Shown here piece by piece: positions 1 through 7,099 of a stretch of DNA of 64,000 nt; the first letter of the stretch is position 1, and the number at the start of each line of letters is the position of its first letter. This stretch comes from Niastella caeni (GTDB lineage Bacteria > Bacteroidota > Bacteroidia > Chitinophagales > Chitinophagaceae). The translations under genes and the position numbers were made by a program. The notes beneath the pieces are model-generated. The model was not told the DNA's origin, ran no database searches, and saw only the letters and a list, made by a program, of their open reading frames with translations. The stretch spans positions 682,001 through 746,000 of the forward strand of contig NZ_STFF01000003.1 in assembly GCF_004834005.1 (NCBI RefSeq), read 5' to 3'.

Positions 1-1902
1 CGGCTTTAATGCGGGTACACCCAGCAGGTGCGCCTGCGGACTCTTATTACTTACGATACCTTTTGTCTGGATCCCTTGTCCGGGCACAAAACTTTGCTGT
101 GCTATTTGCAGATTGATCTGGTGTAAGCTGGGCGCTCTGAAACCGGTTGACACAGAAGAGCGCAACGTGAGTTTATCATCGGCCATTTTTGCGCGGCCAC
201 TGATCTTCCATACAAAGGCGCTACCGAAATCGCTGTAATACTCTTCGCGAATGGTACCGTTTATCAATATCGCTTTGGAGAGGTCGTAACTGATATCGAA
301 GTAACCCCCAATATTAAAGCGGTTCACTTTGATGGCATTTATTTCGTTCACGCCGGGGAATGAGTTGGAGCCTTCGCCGGAATACGAAGCGGTATCGCCC
401 GCAAAGATCTGGAAGTTCTCACTGCGAAACTCGCTGCCGAACCCTATGCTCAATCTATCCGTCACTTCCTTGCTGATATCAATATTTCCTACCACATGGT
501 TAAATCCATAACCGCCGGGTTTGAACCGGATCGGGCTTTTTGATCCCAGCGAATGGTTCACCGTGTTCTCTACGGTATACAATTGTTTATTACCACCGGT
601 GGTAAAGCTGATGTCGTTCGTCCAACCGCTTTTGATGGTCTTGAACCCTACAGTTGCGTTATAGTCGTTTAAGTCGCCTTCGAAGGTGGGACCGTAGCCC
701 ACGTATTCTGTACCGGCGGCATGCAACAGGCCATAATCCTGTTTCCAGTATGGCGTGCGGTAGTTGGCATAGCTTTGCACTTTTTTATAAACGTAAGCGG
801 CATTGGCATAGAAGCTGGTGTTTTCGCTAACCGGGAGCCCTGCATTGATCACGAATTTAGCGGCCGTATTGGTTGGCGTACCATTGATATTTCTGGCATC
901 GGGGAAACGGGCCAGGAAGGCTCTCACCTCCTGCAGGCTGGCGGCGGTACCGGCGCTTAAGTCGTTGTTGTCGCCCTCTGCATCTACATTACCCGGACGA
1001 TTGGTCTTGTTTTCCCGTTGAAAATTGATGGTATAATTGAGGAACCCTTTGCTACCAAAATTAGCGCCGCCGTTCAGGCTGGTGAGGAGAGAAAATCCAT
1101 CGCCCTTGTGGGTTAAACCGCTGGCGATCTTAAAATTGGTATACTCGAACCGGTCTTTCAGGATGACGTTCATTACACCGGCAATGGCATCAGAACCATA
1201 TTGGGCGGAAGCGCCATCCCGCAGGATCTCTACCCGCTTGATGGCTTCGGTGGGAATAGCAGCGAGGTCGGCGCCGGTTTCGCCACGGCCTGGTGAAGTT
1301 TGAATATACACCAGCGAGCTGGGGTTCTTTCGCTTTCCATTAATAAGGATCAGCGTACGACTGGGACCCATGTTCCGGATCTCATACGGGTCTAACAATG
1401 AAGTGGCATCATTTACCGGGGTGTTCACGCTGTTAAAAGAAGGCACCCGCAATTGCAGGGCTTTATCAAATGATAATTGTCCGGAACTTTGCAGTTCAGA
1501 CGCATTGATATTATCAACCGGTAAAGGCGTGGTGGTGAAGGTACGTTGTGAAGCGCGGCTACCCACAGATACCACTACTTCGCTCAGGTCGGCCACGGCA
1601 AATTGCAGCACCACATCTCTGGTAACGGTGGAATTATCGATCTTAACTGAAAGGGAATAGGGGTTAAATCCTACACTGGTAACATAAACTTTATAGGTAC
1701 CCGCAGGTAAAGAAAGGCTGTAACTTCCTGTTGTATCAGTAGAAGTTCCGCCTTTGTTGCCAGCTACAATAATTGATGCGTTGGACAGGGGTTCGCCGCT
1801 TTCAGACTTTATGGTTCCCTTTAAAATTCCCTGCGCGGCTGCAGTTAAGTTCAATAGCAGTAGCATAGCCACCACGTTGATGGCATACATTAATTTTCTC
1901 AT
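1..1902 (-). CDS. TonB-dependent receptor, 3' end beyond the window
   Basis: Outer-membrane active transporter, probably for a siderophore, vitamin or peptide. The reading frame is open from an ATG at 1902 to base 1, giving 634 codons without a stop. A signal peptide ends in LTAAAQG near residue 25. A carboxypeptidase-regulatory-like beta-sandwich follows (about 27-100), then a TonB-box-like VADLSEVVVSVG and a plug domain with the stretches LILINGKRKNPSS and RVEILRDGASAQYGSDAIAG. The rest is barrel, with many NxxxxY/F strands. It has no STN domain and the plug is of the NGKR type, so it is not a SusC. The ECF sigma gene 159 bp upstream on the same strand probably forms a unit with it. The substrate cannot be read from sequence. 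The C-terminal barrel is missing because of the window edge. Confidence 0.88.
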   Translation of the reverse strand, partial: MRKLMYAINVVAMLLLLNLTAAAQGILKGTIKSESGEPLSNASIIVAGNKGGTSTDTTGSYSLSLPAGTYKVYVTSVGFNPYSLSVKIDNSTVTRDVVLQFAVADLSEVVVSVGSRASQRTFTTTPLPVDNINASELQSSGQLSFDKALQLRVPSFNSVNTPVNDATSLLDPYEIRNMGPSRTLILINGKRKNPSSLVYIQTSPGRGETGADLAAIPTEAIKRVEILRDGASAQYGSDAIAGVMNVILKDRFEYTNFKIASGLTHKGDGFSLLTSLNGGANFGSKGFLNYTINFQRENKTNRPGNVDAEGDNNDLSAGTAASLQEVRAFLARFPDARNINGTPTNTAAKFVINAGLPVSENTSFYANAAYVYKKVQSYANYRTPYWKQDYGLLHAAGTEYVGYGPTFEGDLNDYNATVGFKTIKSGWTNDISFTTGGNKQLYTVENTVNHSLGSKSPIRFKPGGYGFNHVVGNIDISKEVTDRLSIGFGSEFRSENFQIFAGDTASYSGEGSNSFPGVNEINAIKVNRFNIGGYFDISYDLSKAILINGTIREEYYSDFGSAFVWKISGRAKMADDKLTLRSSVSTGFRAPSLHQINLQIAQQSFVPGQGIQTKGIVSNKSPQAHLLGVPALKP

Positions 1903-2023
1903 GTGACTGATTTAATAATGGTTTACAATGAAAAGCAAGCTTTCGCTGTAAAAAACCCCGCGCGGGTTTTGTATATGAGGAGAATATTTGGAAAATTACC
2001 CCATGGGGAGAAAAAAATTTTCT

Positions 2024-2053
2024 GTTACCGGTTTCCGGTTTCCGGTTACCGGG
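2024..2053. repeat. ACCGGTTTCC word array
   Basis: Three tandem near-copies of a GGTTTCCGGTTACC-type word lie in the gap between the TonB receptor and the sigma gene. The related word GGTAACCGGTAAC recurs at 2103-2131 inside the sigma reading frame, in the opposite sense. Same style as the other word arrays in this window. Confidence 0.6.
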
Positions 2054-2061
2054 CAAAAAAT

Positions 2062-2751
2062 TCAGAGAGCCCGATTACAGATGGAGTGATCGACATACAA
2101 GGCCTGGCAACTGGTACCTGGTAACCGGTAACTATAAACAACAAACCACAAACAACAAACCACAAACAACAAACTACAAACCATATTCTCCCTTAACGTA
2201 GCAATGGCCCTGCCCATTAATTTGTAACAGGCCTTTACCGATAAGTTCATGCTTTGGGCGATGTCTTCAAAATTAAGTCCTTCATAATACCGCAGGTAAA
2301 TGACTTCTTTCTGTTTGGGGGTGAGGGTCAGTAACACGTTTTCAATTTGTTGCCTTATCAGTCGCCGGTTTTCATTATGTAGAACAAGTGCTTCGGGGGT
2401 AAGCTGCAGATCAAAAGTATAAGTATGTTCCTCGTCGGCTTGCAGGGATTGCAAGCGGTGCTGCTTTTCGAGCACGTGGAGCATGGAGGTACGAACCGAT
2501 TTAAATAAATAACTTTTAACGGAAGAATGAATATCGATTTTTTGCCGGTTGGTCCACAACCATACAAACACATCATGTAGCACATCTTCCACGGCCGGCA
2601 GATCGGGCAGGAACTTTAAACCGTATTGCGTGAGCTGGCGAATGTATTTATTATAGAGCAGGGTAAAAGCGGCATAGTCGCCTGATCGCATATGAATGAT
2701 CAGCGACTTATCCTCCTGTGTGTTATGTGAATCGAAGGGTGTCCGGGACAT
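2062..2751 (-). CDS. ECF RNA polymerase sigma factor with repeat-derived tail
   Basis: Sigma-70 family ECF factor that directs RNA polymerase to a small regulon. Region 2 covers about residues 22-95 (FTLLYNKYIRQL, VEDVLHDVFVWLW). Region 4 covers about 128-190 (LTPKQKEVIYLRYYEGLNFEDIA, then the SVKACYKLMGRAIATLRE helix). The family core ends near residue 191. About 38 further residues are encoded by two repeat arrays (AAACCAC words at about 2130-2186 and ACCGGTAAC words at 2103-2131). They make a hydrophobic stretch, LLFVVCCLWFVVYS, followed by a non-conserved end. The gene sits upstream of the TonB receptor on the same strand and no FecR lies between them. The tail may be a neutral read-through into repeat DNA or a membrane anchor. 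Confidence 0.87.
   Translation of the reverse strand: MSRTPFDSHNTQEDKSLIIHMRSGDYAAFTLLYNKYIRQLTQYGLKFLPDLPAVEDVLHDVFVWLWTNRQKIDIHSSVKSYLFKSVRTSMLHVLEKQHRLQSLQADEEHTYTFDLQLTPEALVLHNENRRLIRQQIENVLLTLTPKQKEVIYLRYYEGLNFEDIAQSMNLSVKACYKLMGRAIATLRENMVCSLLFVVCCLWFVVYSYRLPGTSCQALYVDHSICNRAL
2130..2186. repeat. AAACCAC/AAACAAC heptamer array (inside sigma CDS)
   Basis: About eight copies of a 7-nt word of the form AAAC(C/A)AC. It lies inside the 3' end of the sigma gene, where the minus strand reads as GTTTGTGG words. The same words occur at 6905-6951, 10529-10559, 10655-10687, 25391-25450 and 26738-26773. Confidence 0.8.
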
Positions 2752-3055
2752 GTACGGTCAGATTGCCGGTAAATAGGCAACGTACAAACTTATAGCGTGT
2801 GTTACGTAGCCGCCTGTAATTTAACAACAAAATACAGTCCCGCGACATTTCGATAATGAATATATGTGGCCATTTGCCCCCTTTCATCGCTTAAAATCCA
2901 GCTTCAGCCAATGGGTTTCCCGGTTTATCGGCTTTATCCAAAGTCAGCTTTTCTGAATAAAATAATTCAGTAGCTTAGAAGCAGCGAGTAGCTAGTAGCG
3001 AGTAGGAAAGCACAAAATTGAGCCCCACTAGCCACTAGCTTCTTACTACTAGCCC
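2752..3055. other. Intergenic region with an inverted TAGCGAG word element
   Basis: This 304-bp divergent gap lies between the sigma gene (minus) and the MoaD-like gene (plus). Its right end holds an inverted word array. The left arm at 2971-3006 has AGTAGC and GAGTAG words. The right arm at 3025-3053 has CTAGCCACTAG and TTACTACTAG words, and ends 2 bp before the ATG at 3056. Promoters for both genes must lie in or before it. I see no convincing TAnnTTTG box. Confidence 0.6.
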
Positions 3056-3328
3056 ATGGTTATTGTAAAATTCACATACGCTTTAAAAAGGTTTTTTCCG
3101 AAGCTGACCGATACCACCGCAGCCGGAAAAACGCTCAGGGCCGTTTTGGATGAACTGGAGGCGCACTATCCCGGTGTAACCCGGTATGTGCTGGACGACC
3201 AGGGCCGCCTTCGTCAACATGTAAACATCTTCATAGACGGCTCCATGATTAAAGACCGTACTACCCTTACCGATCCGTTCCGGGAAAACAGTGAGATCTA
3301 TATTATGCAGGCCTTATCCGGTGGATAG
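3056..3328 (+). CDS. MoaD/ThiS-like ubiquitin-fold sulfur carrier protein
   Basis: 90-residue beta-grasp protein. MoaD/ThiS proteins carry a C-terminal Gly-Gly that is adenylated and thiocarboxylated, then donates sulfur in molybdopterin, thiamin or other sulfur chemistry. Here the protein ends exactly in ALSGG. It also shows the family's core FKVT-like first strand (VIVKFTYALKRFF), a helix with TLRAVLDELEAHYPG, and the IFIDG strand near residue 60. No moa or thi gene is nearby. The only partner is the Asp-box protein downstream on the same strand, 747 bp away. That pairing suggests a dedicated sulfur carrier with an unknown acceptor, which is inference. It could also be a plain MoaD paralogue. 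Confidence 0.82.
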   Translation: MVIVKFTYALKRFFPKLTDTTAAGKTLRAVLDELEAHYPGVTRYVLDDQGRLRQHVNIFIDGSMIKDRTTLTDPFRENSEIYIMQALSGG

Positions 3329-3357
3329 CGCGATAATGAATATTGAATATTGAATGT

Positions 3358-4075
3358 CCAATGTAGAATGGCGAAGTAGAATACAGGAATGCATTCATTG
3401 TAAAGTTAATTGGTTTTCACTTCGACATTGGAAGTTCTTCGGTTCAATATTCAATATTAAAAATATCGAATATTGAATGTCCAATGTAGAATGATGAAGT
3501 GGAATACAGAATTAATGAAAAATGAGAAATGTTGAATGAGAAATGAAGAAGTAAAAGACAGAAATGTATATCGAATGATAATTGCCCAAGGCATAAGTTT
3601 TCTCACTTCGACATTGGAAGTTCTTCGGTTCAATATTCAATATTAAAAATATCGAATATCCAATGTCCAATGTAGAATGGCGAAGTAGAATACAGGAATA
3701 CGTTCATTGTAAAGTTAATTGGTATTCACTTCGACATTGGAAGTTCTGCGGTTCAATATTCAATATTAAAAATATCGAATATCGAATGTCCAATGTAGAA
3801 TGATGAAGTGGAATACAGAATTAATGAAAAATGAGAAATGTTGAATGAGAAATGAAGAAGTAAAAGACAGAAATGCATATCGAAAGATAATTGCCCAAGG
3901 CATAAGTTTTTCACTTCGACATTGGAAGTTCTTCGGTTCAATATTCAATATTAAAAATATCGAATAACCAATGTAGAATGTCGAAGTAGAATACAGGAAT
4001 ACGTTCATTGTAAAGTTAATTGGTATTCACTTCGACATTGGAAGTTCTTCGGTTCAATATTCAATATTATTCAAT
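3358..4075. repeat. 309-bp tandem repeat of two palindromic units (A-B-A-B-A)
   Basis: Unit A starts at 3358, 3667 and 3968; unit B starts at 3481 and 3790. A is about 123 bp and B about 180 bp, so the A-B composite repeats with a period of 309 (301 for the last step). Every unit begins CCAATGTAGAATG and ends with TTCAATATTCAATATT. Each is an imperfect hairpin: CCAATGT...CGAAGT pairs with ACTTCGACATTGG, and TATTGAATATTGAA pairs with the closing ATTCAATATT. The last copy runs directly into the start codon of the next gene. Related single units lie at 12310-12478 and 17163-17206. Confidence 0.93.
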
Positions 4076-5158
4076 ATGAAATCAACGCTTTTATTGGGAA
4101 CCCGGAAAGGGTTTATAGCTTATCGCTTTCAAAACAATAAATGGAAAATAGAGAATTGCTCATTTGAAGGCGTTCCAGTTTCTATTGCTTATGCCGATCC
4201 GCGCAACGGCACCTGGTGGGCCTGTCAGGACCACGGGCACTGGGGCGTGAAATTACAGCGCTCGAAAGACAGAGGTAAAACCTGGGAAGAAGTGACCGCA
4301 CCGGCCTACCCCGAAGGCGAAGAAGTAAAAGACGGCGTGCCCGCCACCACCCGCTATATGTGGTCGATGGCGCATGGCGGCAATCATAATTTATCACGGT
4401 TATGGATAGGTACCGACCCCGGCGGACTGTTTGTGAGTGAAGATGAAGGCAACAGCTTTCAACTCGTAGAATCGTTATGGAAACACCCTACCCGCAAAGA
4501 AGGCTGGTTTGGCGGTGGCCGCGACCTGCCCGGTATTCATTCCATTATCGTTGATCCCCGCAACGAAGATCATATTCATATTGGCATCAGTTGCGCCGGC
4601 GTATTTGAAACAACCGATGCCGGCAAAAACTGGGCTATTTGTAATAAAGGTTTACGCGCCGAATTTCTGCCCGATCCCAAGGCGGAAGTTGGCCACGACC
4701 CGCACATCGTAGTAGCAGCGCCTTCCAATCCCGATGCATTATGGCAACAGAACCATTGCGGCATCTTTCGCACTACCGATGGCGCTAAGAACTGGCAGGA
4801 TGTTAGCCAACCCCAGGGACCGGCCCGCTTTGGCTTTGCCATTGCCGTTGCCGACGACAATCCCGACCAGGCCTGGGTAGCACCCGCCGATAGCGATGAA
4901 AACCGCACGGCCATCAAAAATGGTTTGGTTATTTGCCGAACCGATGATGGTGGTAAAACCTGGAAACAACTTCGCAAAGGATTACCACAGGAAGACTGTT
5001 TCGATATTGTATATCGCCATGCTTTGGTAAGTACCGGCGATGCACTTGCATTTGGGACCACTACCGGCAACCTGTTCTTTTCACCCGATCGCGGCGAAAG
5101 CTGGCAGGTTATTAATAATTATTTACCGATGATCTATTCGGTGCAGTTTGTTGATTAA
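4076..5158 (+). CDS. Asp-box (BNR) beta-propeller protein, probably cytoplasmic
   Basis: 360 residues with six Asp-box motifs (S/T-x-D-x-G-x-T/S-W): SKDRGKTW near 63, SEDEGNSF near 121, TTDAGKNW near 179, TTDGAKNW near 233, RTDDGGKTW near 288 and SPDRGESW near 336. This predicts a six-bladed sialidase/VPS10-like propeller. It starts MKSTLLLGTRKG without a signal peptide and has no FRIP motif, so an exo-sialidase role is unlikely despite the name usually given to the family. The only same-strand neighbour is the MoaD-like gene. The start codon touches the end of the palindromic repeat, so the leader is repeat DNA. Function unknown; a scaffold or enzyme linked to the sulfur carrier is possible. 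Confidence 0.85.
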   Translation: MKSTLLLGTRKGFIAYRFQNNKWKIENCSFEGVPVSIAYADPRNGTWWACQDHGHWGVKLQRSKDRGKTWEEVTAPAYPEGEEVKDGVPATTRYMWSMAHGGNHNLSRLWIGTDPGGLFVSEDEGNSFQLVESLWKHPTRKEGWFGGGRDLPGIHSIIVDPRNEDHIHIGISCAGVFETTDAGKNWAICNKGLRAEFLPDPKAEVGHDPHIVVAAPSNPDALWQQNHCGIFRTTDGAKNWQDVSQPQGPARFGFAIAVADDNPDQAWVAPADSDENRTAIKNGLVICRTDDGGKTWKQLRKGLPQEDCFDIVYRHALVSTGDALAFGTTTGNLFFSPDRGESWQVINNYLPMIYSVQFVD

Positions 5159-5162
5159 ATAA

Positions 5163-5310
5163 GCCAGTAGCGAGTAGTGAATAGCTAGTAGGCGCTTTAA
5201 AACTTCATTACCCGCTACTTTTTACCAGCTTCTGATTACCTTCCTACTTATCACTCACTAGTAACTGACGCTCCCCCACTAGCCACTCGCCCCTTACTTC
5301 TTGCTCCTTC
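5163..5310. repeat. Inverted TAGCGAGTAG word element
   Basis: The left arm (5163-5192, AGTAGCGAGTAGTG words) starts 4 bp after the stop of the Asp-box gene. The right arm (about 5241-5310) holds ACTAGCCACTCGCC-type words. Same family as 2971-3053 and as the copy inside the FecR gene at 51961-52090. Confidence 0.75.
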
Positions 5311-5390
5311 CCAGGTAGTTATAATTTTTTTAAAAAAACTTACAACAAACCGTAGGGTGCCGCTATCCTTTTGGTACATATATAAGTAGT

Positions 5391-6581
5391 ATGGACAAGC
5401 ATTCATTTTTCAGCATATTGGATAAATACCAGGATGGCACAGCCAGCCCTGCGGAAAAAGCATTGATAGAAGAATATTACCGCAGGCTTGAAAAGGCAGG
5501 CACTATCGAACTATCGGGCGAAGAGGAAGCAGCCTTAAAAGAAGCGATGTATAAACAGATCGCCACCAATTTAGAGGAACCCAAAGCAACCATCATCCCC
5601 ATAACAAGAAAAAACTATAGCAGCGTAGCGGCAGCAGCAGTTTTATTGATGGTGATCGGCGCTGGTAGTTATTTCTGGTTATTAAAAAAGCCAGCCCCCC
5701 CTGTAGCGCAAACAAAAACTTCCAACATAAAACCCCAGGACCTGCCACCCGGTCGCGATGCCGCGATCTTAACGCTGGCAGATGGACAAACCATTATCCT
5801 GGATTCTGCCAATGGCACCATTTCACAACAGGGCGGCGCAACCGTAGTTAATAACAACGGTAAGGTTTCCTATGCAAACACATCCGGCAATAATAGCCAA
5901 CCTGCTGTGGTATATAATAAAGTATCCACCGCACGGGGTAATCAGTACCAACTGGTATTGGCAGACGGATCAAAGGTGTGGTTGAACTCAGCCAGCTCCC
6001 TTCGCTTCCCTACTTCGTTTACAGGTAACCGGCGTGAAGTGGAACTGGATGGCGAAGGCTACTTTGAGATCGCCAAAGACGCATCGAAACCATTTCATGT
6101 AAAAACCAAAACCCAGGACATTGAGGTATTGGGAACGCATTTTAATGTGAATGCGTATTCCGATGAAGATGCCACTAAAACAACATTGCTTGAAGGATCG
6201 ATAAAGATGAAGCCGGAAGCCGGCGGTCAGGGGTCGGAAAAGTCAGTGGTCTTAAAACCAGGCGAGCAGGCCGTAATAGCAGCCAACACCCCTCTTTCCG
6301 CGCACCATTCACCATTTACCATAAACCACTCGCCTGATCTAGAGAAGGTAATGGCCTGGAAGAACGGCTGGTTTGAATTTGATGAAACCGATATAAAAAT
6401 GATCATGCGACAAATAAGCCGGTGGTACGATGTTGATATCAGGTACGAAACAAAAACTAACAATGAAAAATATGGGGGCCGTATCAGTCGCAACCTGAAC
6501 CTTTCCAACATCCTGAAGATGCTGGAAAATTATGGTCTGCATTTCAAATTAGAAGGAAAAACGTTGACCGTTATAAAATAA
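5391..6581 (+). CDS. FecR-family anti-sigma factor (PUL A)
   Basis: Inner-membrane regulator that passes the signal from a ligand-loaded SusC to an ECF sigma factor. It has an N-terminal cytoplasmic part (1-75) and one membrane helix at about 78-97 (SSVAAAAVLLMVIGAGSYFWLL). The periplasmic FecR domain includes LVLADGSKVWLNSASSLRFP and IEVLGTHFNVNAY, and a DUF4974-type STN-like end follows (about 325-396). SusC and SusD follow on the same strand, but no sigma gene precedes it, which is unusual. The leader has a run of T and A followed by CCGTAGGGTGC at about 5350-5361, a possible ECF promoter. Residues in the LSAHHSPFTINHSPD loop are encoded by repeat words (6299-6335). Confidence 0.92.
   Translation: MDKHSFFSILDKYQDGTASPAEKALIEEYYRRLEKAGTIELSGEEEAALKEAMYKQIATNLEEPKATIIPITRKNYSSVAAAAVLLMVIGAGSYFWLLKKPAPPVAQTKTSNIKPQDLPPGRDAAILTLADGQTIILDSANGTISQQGGATVVNNNGKVSYANTSGNNSQPAVVYNKVSTARGNQYQLVLADGSKVWLNSASSLRFPTSFTGNRREVELDGEGYFEIAKDASKPFHVKTKTQDIEVLGTHFNVNAYSDEDATKTTLLEGSIKMKPEAGGQGSEKSVVLKPGEQAVIAANTPLSAHHSPFTINHSPDLEKVMAWKNGWFEFDETDIKMIMRQISRWYDVDIRYETKTNNEKYGGRISRNLNLSNILKMLENYGLHFKLEGKTLTVIK
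6299..6335. repeat. CATTCACC/ATAAACC words inside the FecR gene
   Basis: The words CACCATTCACCATTTACC and ATAAACCAC sit in frame in FecR of PUL A. They match the intergenic GGTGAATGG array (6833-6862, opposite sense) and the AAACCAC words. They fall just after the GEQAV strand, where the FecR of PUL C also carries repeat words. Confidence 0.6.
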
Positions 6582-7099
6582 TGTGCAAATGAGAAAATGG
6601 GAAAATGTGCAAATGTGCAAATGGGAAAATGATAAATACAGTTTTATAAAGTACTATTCAGGAACTGGAACATTGTAACGAAAAGCAAGACACAATTGGC
6701 AATAGGCAGAAGGTTGTTGGAGTTGTAGTGGTTTTAACAATTGAGAACAGTGCATCAATCAACAACAACAAGTAAGTCGTCTATAAATGCAGCACCAACG
6801 CCAGAAGCACTTATTGCCGATTGTTTTTGCAAGGGTGAATGGTGAATGGTGAATGGTGAATATTTCAATTCGTGAAGCTTGAATAATATCAATCATCCCG
6901 AATGAAAAAACCACAAACCACAAACCACAAACCATAAACCATAAACCAGAACAATATAAAAATAAACCAACTTCCCCCTTTAGGGGGTCAGGGGGTGTAA
7001 AGAAAAAGCCGCTTCGTGGCCAGACGAAACGGCGGTGTTCAGTAATAATAAACAAGTCTGTTAGGAATTATTTAATTAATCACCAAACCAAACAAAGTT
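6582..7099. other. Intergenic region with three repeat types
   Basis: This 518-bp gap between FecR and SusC of PUL A has no gene. Starting 2 bp after the FecR stop, 6584-6632 holds GCAAATG and GAAAATG words. At 6833-6862 are four GGTGAATGG words, then a spacer, then AAACCAC/AAACCAT words at 6905-6951. At 6971-7001 is a TTTAGGGGGTCAGGGGGTG element. The spacer and both arms are repeated, slightly diverged, at 25321-25450. SusC may therefore need its own promoter or a long leader. Confidence 0.75.
6833..6951. repeat. Composite GGTGAATGG / AAACCAC element, copy 1
   Basis: A GGTGAATGG array is joined by a spacer of about 42 bp (containing GAATAATATCA and CCCGAATGAAA) to an AAACC(A)C array. A second copy with the same order and a recognisably similar spacer lies at 25321-25450. 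That makes it a mobile or dispersed element rather than chance low complexity. Confidence 0.75.

Noticed and set aside
3753..4008. Minus-strand ORFs of 62 and 80 residues
   Set aside because: They lie entirely inside the palindromic tandem repeat and encode low-complexity Phe/Ser/Ile-rich strings.
3358..4075. Possible CRISPR array
   Set aside because: Repeat period is about 309 bp with palindromic units and no short constant repeat with unique spacers; no cas genes nearby.
4076..5158. Exo-alpha-sialidase annotation
   Set aside because: Asp boxes are present but the FRIP motif, the arginine triad context and a signal peptide are not visible.
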